Made by a program: the position numbers and the translations under genes. A stretch of DNA of 37,538 nucleotides from Alphaproteobacteria bacterium (lineage in GTDB: Bacteria; Pseudomonadota; Alphaproteobacteria; M2410), in NCBI GenBank assembly GCA_006226415.1, contig SBGZ01000073.1, forward strand, positions 1 through 37,538, in the 5' to 3' direction. This document shows, one piece after another, positions 14,353 through 21,253 of the stretch. A model generated the notes under the pieces. The model made no database searches and had not been told where the DNA came from. It worked only from the letters and a program-made list of their open reading frames with translations. How positions within the stretch are numbered: the first letter of the stretch is position 1; each line of letters begins with the position of its first letter.

Positions 14353-16809
14353 ATGATTACAGAATTTGGTCACTACTGTTTGATATTGGCGATCCTGGTC
14401 GCCATATATCAGTCCATTTTTCCGCTGCTTGGGGCGCATAAGAATAATCAGGACCTGATGCGAACGGCCATGCCGGCAGCGCAATTGCAACTCTTGCTGA
14501 TTGCCGCCGCCTTTGCCGCATTGACCCATGCCTTTGTGGTGTCGGATTTTTCTCTGCGCGTGGTCTGGGAAAACTCCCACACCGATAAGCCGCTGATTTA
14601 CAAAATCTCGGGCGTTTGGGGAAACCACGAAGGTTCCATGCTGTTATGGGTCCTTATCCTTTCAGTGTTCGGGGCGGCAATCGCAACATTTGGCCGCAAT
14701 CTGCCCTCTGATCTGCGCGCCCGTGTGCTCTCGGTACAAGGCATGTTGGGCTTGGCTTTCCTGCTTTTCATCGAGTTAACTTCAAACCCCTTTGAGCGCC
14801 TGCGCATTCCGCCGCCAAACGGCAATGGCCTAAACCCGCTGCTGCAGGACCCTGGGCTCGCCTTTCATCCACCGTTCCTCTACCTCGGCTACGTCGGTTT
14901 TTCCGTTGCCTTTTCCTTTGCCATCGCCGCCTTGATCGGCGGACGGGTGGACGCCGCTTGGGCGCGCTGGGTGCGACCCTGGACGCTGGCCGCCTGGATC
15001 GCGCTGACCATCGGCATCGCGCTGGGGTCTTATTGGGCTTATTACGAGCTCGGTTGGGGCGGTTGGTGGTTCTGGGATCCCGTTGAAAATGCGTCCTTCA
15101 TGCCCTGGCTCGTCGGTACGGCGCTATTGCACTCAGCAATCGTTGTCGAGCGGCGCGGCACTTTGAAGGCCTGGACGATCCTTTTGGCCATCCTTGCCTT
15201 TTCATTGAGCTTACTTGGGACATTTTTGGTCCGCTCCGGCGTGTTGACGTCGGTTCATGCATTTGCCGTGGACCCGGCGCGCGGCGTCTTCATCCTTACC
15301 ATTCTTCTTGTTGTGATTGGCGGGTCCTTCGCGCTCTTTGCCTGGCGCGGGCCGGTCTTGAAAGGCGGCGGCCTGTTTGCGCCCATCAGCCGGGAGGGTG
15401 GATTGTTGCTCAACAATCTCTTTCTGACTGTGTCAGCTGGCGTGGTGTTGATCGGAACGCTCTACCCGCTTTTGGGGGAGGCCTTTGGATTTAAAGTTTC
15501 CGTCGGCGCTCCCTTCTTCAACATGACCTTTGGGCCGCTCATGGTGCCTTTGCTGTTTCTTGTCCCGATTGGTCCTCTATTGGCTTGGAAGCGCGGCGAC
15601 TTGTTGGCTGCTTTACAGCGGCTTTACGCGGCGGCGGGAGCAGCGCTTCTGGCTGTCCTTGTGACCTTGGCTCTGACGCGCGAAGGGCCGGTGTTGGCAC
15701 TCTTCGGCATGGGGCTCGCGGCCTGGCTGATCGTCGGTGCGCTGAGCGAATGGGCCGAGCGCACCAAACTCTTTCGAGTGCCTCTTAAGGCCTCACTGGC
15801 ACGTGCGGGCGGATTGCCGCGTTCGGCCTGGGGCATGACCCTGGCGCACTTTGGTCTCGGCTTGACCCTCATGGGAATTGTTGGCGTGACCGCCTGGCGA
15901 TCAGAGGATATTTCAGTTGTCGAGATGGGCGGGAGCCGGGAGGTTGCCGGTTTCAACATCACTCTAAATTCGGTGAGGAATATTACAGGCCCAAATTATG
16001 ACGGCCATCGCGGTGAGTTCCTGATCTCAAAAGAGGGGCGCGTTTTAGGAACATTGGACTCTGAACGCCGTGTTTATCGCGTGCGCGCCATGCCCACCAC
16101 AGAAGTCGGACTGAGAGCAACCCTGTTCGGTGACCTTTATGTGGTGCTTGGCGATCCACAAGGAGAACCAATGGGCAGCGCCTGGGTTGTGCGCATTTAT
16201 TACAATCCTCTTGTTGGCTGGATCTGGATTGGCGCCCTGGTCATGGGATTTGGCGGTCTTGTTTCTTTAAGTGATCGCCGCTTTCGCATGGGTGTCCCGG
16301 TCAAGGCGGGCGCAAAAAATCTCGCCGCCAAGGCCAAGGGCGCGGCCGCAATCCTATTGTTAACCGCATCACTTGCGGCGCCACATATGGTCACCCCGCA
16401 AACCCTGGCCGTTGAGCCCGACGAGATACTCTCTGACGCGGCGCTGGAAGCGCGGGCTCGCAACATCTCTAAACAGCTGCGCTGTCTCGTCTGTCAGAAC
16501 GAAAACATCGATTCATCCCATGCCGAGCTTGCGCGTGACCTGCGCATATTGGTTCGCGAGCGCCTTGTGGCGGGGGACACAGACGACGAGGTCATTCAAT
16601 ATATCGTTGCGCGCTATGGCGACTTTGTTCTGCTCAAACCACCGGTCAAGCGCGACACGGCATTGCTCTGGGGGGCGCCCTTTGTCCTTTTGATTCTGGG
16701 CGGGCTGGCGGTCGCCCTAGTGTTCCGCCGCCAGATGAAAGCCCCCGCGCCGCAGGCCGCCTTAAGCCCAGAAGATAGAGCGCGTCTCAGCGAACTACTG
16801 GACGACTGA
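14353..16809 (+). CDS. ccmF: Fused cytochrome c heme lyase CcmF and CcmH (CycK-CycL)
   Basis: One uninterrupted 818-codon frame encodes two proteins that are normally separate. Residues 1 to about 650 are CcmF: many membrane helices, the heme-handling WWD segment (WGGWWFWDPVENASF, about 235-249), conserved periplasmic His residues and GSYWAYYELGW. From about 665 a hydrophobic helix (AAAILLLTASLAAP), in place of a CcmH signal peptide, leads to a CcmH domain. That domain has the redox motif LRCLVCQNENI (Cys711 and Cys714), then HAELARDLRILVRERL, YGDFVLLKPP and a C-terminal helix near 775-795. CcmF ligates heme to apocytochrome c and CcmH reduces or holds the apocytochrome cysteines. No stop or good ribosome-binding site separates the parts. 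An internal ATG at 16288 (MGVPVK) could in principle start a separate CcmH. No ccmABCD or ccmG genes are in the window. Confidence 0.93.
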   Translation: MITEFGHYCLILAILVAIYQSIFPLLGAHKNNQDLMRTAMPAAQLQLLLIAAAFAALTHAFVVSDFSLRVVWENSHTDKPLIYKISGVWGNHEGSMLLWVLILSVFGAAIATFGRNLPSDLRARVLSVQGMLGLAFLLFIELTSNPFERLRIPPPNGNGLNPLLQDPGLAFHPPFLYLGYVGFSVAFSFAIAALIGGRVDAAWARWVRPWTLAAWIALTIGIALGSYWAYYELGWGGWWFWDPVENASFMPWLVGTALLHSAIVVERRGTLKAWTILLAILAFSLSLLGTFLVRSGVLTSVHAFAVDPARGVFILTILLVVIGGSFALFAWRGPVLKGGGLFAPISREGGLLLNNLFLTVSAGVVLIGTLYPLLGEAFGFKVSVGAPFFNMTFGPLMVPLLFLVPIGPLLAWKRGDLLAALQRLYAAAGAALLAVLVTLALTREGPVLALFGMGLAAWLIVGALSEWAERTKLFRVPLKASLARAGGLPRSAWGMTLAHFGLGLTLMGIVGVTAWRSEDISVVEMGGSREVAGFNITLNSVRNITGPNYDGHRGEFLISKEGRVLGTLDSERRVYRVRAMPTTEVGLRATLFGDLYVVLGDPQGEPMGSAWVVRIYYNPLVGWIWIGALVMGFGGLVSLSDRRFRMGVPVKAGAKNLAAKAKGAAAILLLTASLAAPHMVTPQTLAVEPDEILSDAALEARARNISKQLRCLVCQNENIDSSHAELARDLRILVRERLVAGDTDDEVIQYIVARYGDFVLLKPPVKRDTALLWGAPFVLLILGGLAVALVFRRQMKAPAPQAALSPEDRARLSELLDD

Positions 16810-16868
16810 CCTCCAGGCCACCCTGGCCGTTAGGGCTTGAAAATCCAACGCCTCACCATAAATGTTTT

Positions 16869-16940
16869 GTAATGTTTCGGAAAGAAAGTAGTAAGATTAC
16901 GGTAAGCATGATGCCCGTGATGTAAACCCGTAACTGTAAG
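16869..16940 (+). promoter_or_regulatory. Phased GTAA repeats upstream of degP, candidate response-regulator site
   Basis: Four consecutive 11-base units start at 16869, 16880, 16891 and 16902. Units 1, 3 and 4 begin GTAA and unit 2 begins GAAA; units 3 and 4 share GTAAG. More GTAA words follow at 16922, 16930 and 16936. Tandem repeats with about 10-11 base spacing are how OmpR/PhoB-family dimers bind DNA (the CpxR box is GTAAA-N5-GTAAA). An OmpR-family regulator is encoded two genes downstream. The degP ATG is at 16961, after AGAGGA. Confidence 0.5.
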
Positions 16941-16960
16941 CGTTAGAGGAATTTTTCAAA

Positions 16961-18463
16961 ATGTCTGGAATTAATCGCACAATCGCTGGCGGACTGACCG
17001 GAGCGGCCTTTGCCGCCGCACTCTTTTTGGGGCTACCGGCTTTGGCCAAGTCCAATGGCGAAAACCTGAGCGAAAAGGTGGCGCCCAAATCCGATGAAGT
17101 GACTTTGCCCAACGGCGCGCCATCCAGTTTCGCCGATCTTGTCGCCACGGTTTCGCCCGCAGTGGTGAGTATCATGGTCGAGCGGGAGATCCCCGCCGAG
17201 GTGCGTAACCAGCAGGCCCCCAATTTTGATGACCTGCCTGAGCCGTTTAAGTTCTTTTTCGGACCCGGCAATGGGCCCTCCGTTCCTCGTGGACCGATCC
17301 GTGCCGAAGGGTCGGGTTTCGTCGTTGATCCAACCGGTTACATCGTGACCAATAATCATGTGGTTGCCGATGGCGAGAAAATTTCTGTAACCCTCAACAA
17401 TGGCGACATCCTGCCAGCCAAACTTGTTGGACGTGATCCAGGTACCGACCTGGCTCTTTTGAAGGTCGAGTCTGAAAAGAAACTTTCCTATGTACCTTTT
17501 GCCGATGAAGACAATCTGCGTGTCGGTGACTGGGTGGTCGCGGTCGGCAATCCCTTCGGATTGGGCGGCACCGTGACGGCGGGGATTGTCTCAGCCCGCG
17601 GCCGCGAAATCGCAGCTGGCAATTATAATGACTTCATTCAGATCGATGCGCCCATCAATCAGGGGAACTCCGGGGGACCGACTTTTGACCTGCAAGGCCG
17701 TGTCGTGGGTGTTAACACGCTGATCTTTTCGCCATCGGGCGGTAATGTAGGGATTGGCTTTGCTATCCCGGCATCAACCGCAAAAGACATTATTGAAGAA
17801 CTCAAGAACGAGGGCGAAATCGCTCGGGGTTATCTCGGTGTCGGACCGCAAACCATCACCGACGAGATCGCCGACAGCATGAACCTGAAATCCACAGAAG
17901 GCGCTATTGTTGTGCGCGTTTTGCCGGACAGTCCTGCTGAAAAGGCCGGCTTTAAAGTCGGTGACGTCATTACCAATGTAAATGGCACCGATGTCAAAGA
18001 TCCGCGTCACCTCACGCAGGTCGTGGGCAAACTCAAACCTAATGACAGCGCCAAGATCAAAATCATTCGTGATGGCAAGGCGAAAACCCTAAAGGCCAAG
18101 ATTGCCAAACGTGAAGACGAAGTGGTCCGCCCTCAGCCAGAAGAAATGGTGCAGTCGAGTGCCTCCGCATTGGGCCTGAGCCTGTCAGATCTTGATGATA
18201 CCATGCGCGGTCGCGCCGGAATTCCAAGTGACGTACAAGGTGTCATCGTCACCAATGTCGCGCCTTACAGCGAAGCTCAGGAAAAAGGTATTCGCCCCGG
18301 CGATGTCATCCTCGAAGTTGCGGACCAGATGGTGACAACGCCAGGCCAGGTCAATGATTTGATCAAAGCGGCAAAGGACAAGGGGTCCAGCAATGTACTT
18401 CTTTTCATCCGGTCACGCGATACCAATCGGTTCGTGGCGCTCAGCCTCGAAGGTGACAATTGA
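16961..18463 (+). CDS. degP: DegP/HtrA (Do family) periplasmic serine endopeptidase
   Basis: This 500-residue exported quality-control protease/chaperone degrades misfolded envelope proteins. A signal peptide (1 to about 29, ending ALA-KS) precedes a trypsin-like domain with catalytic His133 (NNHVV), Asp163 (GTDLAL) and Ser237 (NQGNSGGP). Two PDZ domains follow, at about 280-375 (GYLGVGPQTI, AEKAGFKVGDVI) and about 395-495 (GVIVTNVAPYSEAQEKGIRPGDVI). The length is usual for a two-PDZ Do-type HtrA. The ribosome-binding site AGAGGA precedes ATG at 16961. It lies 151 nt after ccmF/H and 40 nt before the response-regulator gene, so it probably heads a degP-regulator-kinase operon. The GTAA repeats upstream suggest control by that regulator. 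Confidence 0.95.
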   Translation: MSGINRTIAGGLTGAAFAAALFLGLPALAKSNGENLSEKVAPKSDEVTLPNGAPSSFADLVATVSPAVVSIMVEREIPAEVRNQQAPNFDDLPEPFKFFFGPGNGPSVPRGPIRAEGSGFVVDPTGYIVTNNHVVADGEKISVTLNNGDILPAKLVGRDPGTDLALLKVESEKKLSYVPFADEDNLRVGDWVVAVGNPFGLGGTVTAGIVSARGREIAAGNYNDFIQIDAPINQGNSGGPTFDLQGRVVGVNTLIFSPSGGNVGIGFAIPASTAKDIIEELKNEGEIARGYLGVGPQTITDEIADSMNLKSTEGAIVVRVLPDSPAEKAGFKVGDVITNVNGTDVKDPRHLTQVVGKLKPNDSAKIKIIRDGKAKTLKAKIAKREDEVVRPQPEEMVQSSASALGLSLSDLDDTMRGRAGIPSDVQGVIVTNVAPYSEAQEKGIRPGDVILEVADQMVTTPGQVNDLIKAAKDKGSSNVLLFIRSRDTNRFVALSLEGDN

Positions 18464-18503
18464 TCAATGATCTTGGAAACAAGTTCTGCTTGGGAATGAT
18501 CCG

Positions 18504-19181
18504 ATGCGCATTCTAGTCATTGAAGACGATCTTGATGCGGCCGCTTATGTCGTCAAAGGCCTGAGGGAAAGTGGTCACCTGGTTGACCACGCTCCCGACG
18601 GCGAGGCAGGCCTCAACAATGCCCTGGGCGGCAGCTATGATGTCCTTGTTGTCGACCGCATGTTGCCGCATATGGATGGGCTAACGGTCATTGAAACCCT
18701 GCGAGAGCAGGGCGATGTGACCCCCATCCTCATCCTTTCGGCGCTGGCGGAGGTGGACGACCGCGTAAAAGGTCTCAAGGCCGGTGGGGATGACTATCTG
18801 ACCAAACCCTTCGCCTTTTCAGAACTTCTGGCCCGCATCGAGGCTTTGGTGCGGCGTCAAAATCCGGGTCAGGTTCAAACCCGGCTCAATGTTGATGATC
18901 TGGAGGTTGATCTCCTGGCGCGCACTGTGACCCGTGATGGCAAGACCATCGATCTACAGCCCCGCGAGTTCTTGTTGTTGGAATATCTCATGAAGCATGC
19001 GGGCCAGGTGGTCACCCGCACCATGCTTCTGGAGAACGTTTGGGAATATCATTTTGACCCCCAAACCAATGTGATCGACGTTCATATCTCAAGGTTGAGA
19101 GCAAAGATCGACAAGAACTTCGATCGACCCTTACTCCATACCATCCGCGGCGCCGGATATTCGCTACGTGCTGTTTCTTAA
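18504..19181 (+). CDS. OmpR/PhoB-family response regulator
   Basis: The protein has 225 residues. The receiver domain (1 to about 115) has the acidic pair ED(D) at 7-9, phospho-acceptor Asp51 (VVDRMLPHMDG), Ser79 and Lys101 (YLTKPF). The winged-helix DNA-binding domain (about 130-222) has LQPREFLLLEYLMKHAGQVV and VIDVHISRLRAKID, typical of OmpR-type regulators. Its stop overlaps the start of the histidine kinase gene by 14 nt, so the two are coupled. It sits after degP, an arrangement I recall from rhizobial cycHJKL-degP regions, and suggests an envelope-stress or periplasmic-status response. The GTAA repeats before degP are the obvious candidate target. Confidence 0.93.
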   Translation: MRILVIEDDLDAAAYVVKGLRESGHLVDHAPDGEAGLNNALGGSYDVLVVDRMLPHMDGLTVIETLREQGDVTPILILSALAEVDDRVKGLKAGGDDYLTKPFAFSELLARIEALVRRQNPGQVQTRLNVDDLEVDLLARTVTRDGKTIDLQPREFLLLEYLMKHAGQVVTRTMLLENVWEYHFDPQTNVIDVHISRLRAKIDKNFDRPLLHTIRGAGYSLRAVS

Positions 19182-20589
19182 TCTCATCAGATCCACAACC
19201 TTCCGGGTCGCCATGGTCTACCTTGGCGTATTTTCCGGCAGTGCCTTTCTTGTGCTGATATGGATCTATTGGTCGACGGCGGGCTTCATGGCGCGCCAAA
19301 CCGATGAGACCCTGAACGCGGAAATTACCGGTCTGGCCGAACAGTATCGACAGCGCCAGATCAACGGCCTTTTGCCCATTGTGGCCAATCGCAGCGAACG
19401 CCGCGATGGATCGATTTACATTGTAATGACGCCCACCGGCCGCCGCCTGGCGGGGAATCTTTCAAGCTGGCCGGCAACCAGCGAAGTGGAGCCCGGCGCT
19501 CTCTTTGATTTCAAATATGACGCCGTCACGCCGGAAGGGACGCAGACCCACAACGCCCGGGGGCGCTTCTTTGTTCTGGAGGGTGGCTTTCTGCTTTTGG
19601 TCGGCCGAGATGTGCAGGAGCGCCTTGAGACCCAAAACCGCATTATTTCCTCCCTCTATTGGGGTCTGGGCCTGACCATTGTCATTGGTCTAATCGGCGC
19701 CATCGTTATTTCGCGCAACATGGTGGCAAGAATTGATGCCTTTAACCGCACCAGCCGGGACATCATGGGCGGGGATCTTTCACGCAGAGTGCCCTTAAGT
19801 GGAACCGGCGATGAAATGGATCAGCTGGGTCAGAACCTTAATGCCATGCTCGACAAAATAGAGCGACTGATGGTCGGCATGAGAGAGGTGACCGATAACA
19901 TCGCCCACGATTTGAGGAGCCCGCTTAACCGCATTCGTTCGCGTGTTGAAGTCACCCTGATGAAAGAAAATGAAGGGGACGCCTACAGGGAGGCGCTGCA
20001 GGAAACCGTGCGCGAGGCTGACGAACTGCTCTCAACCTTCAATGCGCTCCTGGCCATTGCCCGTGCCGAGGCCGGCGCGGCGCGGGAGACCATGAAAGAG
20101 ATTTCCATTAGCTCCGTCGTTCGCGATACCGCGGAGCTCTATGAGCCAGTCGCTGAAGAAAAGGGGCAAACTTTCGAAGTCGATATTGATGAGCTGCCTC
20201 CCATCTGGGGTAATCGCGAAATGGTGGCGCAAGCAGTCGCCAATCTTATCGACAATGCCATCAAATACAGCCCCGAAGGCGGCGCCATCAGCGTGTCCTT
20301 AAAGCCAGGACTTAAAGGGGCTCTGGAGGGGCGTGATTCCATTCGCCTCACTGTAAAAGATACAGGCCCCGGCATCCCGGCCGCCGATCGGGACCGGGTG
20401 CGCAACCGTTTTGTCCGACTTGAGCTCAGCCGCTCCAAGCCTGGGAGTGGATTGGGGCTGTCGCTGGTTTCCGCCGTTGCCCAGCTTCATGATGCGCGGT
20501 TGACCTTTTCAGACAACGAGCCGGAAAACCAAGTGCCCGGTCTGCGCGTGACCATGATCTTCCCGGCATATGATTCGAAAACGGCCTGA
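19168..20589 (+). CDS. Membrane sensor histidine kinase, partner of the upstream regulator
   Basis: The protein has 473 residues. Helix 1 (about 12-36) and helix 2 (about 164-183) enclose a periplasmic sensor region of about 125 residues without a family I can name. A HAMP linker follows (RNMVARIDAFNRTSRDIMGGD...VPL). The HisKA box has phospho-acceptor His247 (NIAHDLRSPLNRIRSR). The ATPase domain has the N box NLIDNAIKYSP (Asn363), KDTGPGIP and GSGLGLSLV. GTG at 19168 is the chosen start; it overlaps the regulator gene by 14 nt. A later ATG (codon 16) would cut into helix 1. The last codon lies in a 15-base sequence that recurs 130 bases downstream. Confidence 0.92.
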   Translation: MLFLNLIRSTTFRVAMVYLGVFSGSAFLVLIWIYWSTAGFMARQTDETLNAEITGLAEQYRQRQINGLLPIVANRSERRDGSIYIVMTPTGRRLAGNLSSWPATSEVEPGALFDFKYDAVTPEGTQTHNARGRFFVLEGGFLLLVGRDVQERLETQNRIISSLYWGLGLTIVIGLIGAIVISRNMVARIDAFNRTSRDIMGGDLSRRVPLSGTGDEMDQLGQNLNAMLDKIERLMVGMREVTDNIAHDLRSPLNRIRSRVEVTLMKENEGDAYREALQETVREADELLSTFNALLAIARAEAGAARETMKEISISSVVRDTAELYEPVAEEKGQTFEVDIDELPPIWGNREMVAQAVANLIDNAIKYSPEGGAISVSLKPGLKGALEGRDSIRLTVKDTGPGIPAADRDRVRNRFVRLELSRSKPGSGLGLSLVSAVAQLHDARLTFSDNEPENQVPGLRVTMIFPAYDSKTA

Positions 20590-20726
20590 AACCTAGGTCC
20601 GGACAGGGGATGAGCGGGACAAGGTTGATTCGTTTTTTGTCGTCTCTCACCAGGAAGTTGGCAGGCAAATCTGTGTTTTGCCATATCAAAACTGATTCAT
20701 TTGGCTGCAATCGGCCTGAAACCTAG
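20582..20726 (+). repeat. 15-bp direct repeat CGGCCTGAAACCTAG, two copies 130 bp apart
   Basis: Identical copies lie at 20582-20596, spanning the TGA stop of the histidine kinase gene, and at 20712-20726 in the spacer before the HU gene. Flanking bases differ. A local duplication, the scar of an excised insertion, or paired protein-binding sites are all possible. The intervening 115 bases contain no gene I can support. The whole 277-base spacer (20590-20866) otherwise holds only the unidentified HU promoter. Confidence 0.5.
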
Positions 20727-20866
20727 TAAAAATCAACGATTCGAGGCTGTTTGCGTCGAATTTTCTCTTTCCAAACCGCAAATCATGTTAAACCAGCACA
20801 TCATTAACTCGGCGCTGAAATCGGTCTTAATCCCGCACCAGCGCTACATTTGAGAGAGATAAGTAA

Positions 20867-21157
20867 ATGAGCAAAGCTGACTTTATCGAACGCGTTGCGG
20901 CGCGCGGCAATATTAGCAAGGCCGAAGCAAAGCGGTCTGTTGAGTTGGTCCTTGGCGAAATGGAAGCAGGTCTGAAGTCTGCCCGCAAGGATGGCAAATA
21001 CACCATCGGCACTTTTGGCACGTTCACCATCTCCAAGCGCGCTGCCCGCAAAGGCCGCAACCCGCGCACCGGTGAGCCGATCAAAATTAAGGCCTCCAAG
21101 ACATTGCGCTTTAAGCCGTCTTCACAGCTTAAGGAAGCAGCCGGCATCAAGAAGTAA
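20867..21157 (+). CDS. hup: HU-family DNA-binding protein
   Basis: This 96-residue nucleoid protein has the full HU/IHF fold. The helical N-terminal part (SKADFIERVAARGNISKAEA) is followed by GTFGTFTISKRAARKGRNP, where the conserved DNA-intercalating Pro lies in the arm RNPRTGEPIKIKASK, and then LRFKPSSQLKEA. HU homodimers bend DNA without strict sequence preference; the sequence reads as HU rather than IHF. The purine-rich GAGAGAGATAAG precedes ATG. It is a single-gene unit closed by a strong terminator (21191-21219). The C-terminal half is strongly basic. Confidence 0.94.
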   Translation: MSKADFIERVAARGNISKAEAKRSVELVLGEMEAGLKSARKDGKYTIGTFGTFTISKRAARKGRNPRTGEPIKIKASKTLRFKPSSQLKEAAGIKK

Positions 21158-21190
21158 TCAGACACGTTTCTGATTCTTTGATTAGAATAG

Positions 21191-21219
21191 GGCTCGCCGA
21201 TTCATCGGCGGGCCTTTTT
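21191..21219 (+). terminator. Rho-independent terminator after hup
   Basis: GGCTCGCCGA (21191-21200) pairs with TCGGCGGGCC (21205-21214) around the tetraloop TTCA, with one G-T wobble. A run of five T (21215-21219) follows. It lies 34 nt after the hup stop and 35 nt before the glnE start, so glnE must have its own promoter or rely on readthrough. Confidence 0.92.
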
Positions 21220-21253
21220 GTTTGAGGTCAGGGTGGTTTAAAAAGAGCGCACT

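Noticed and set aside
16813-16828. GGCCA-CCC-TGGCC hairpin after ccmF/H as a terminator
   Set aside because: The stem is only 5 bp and no T-run follows.
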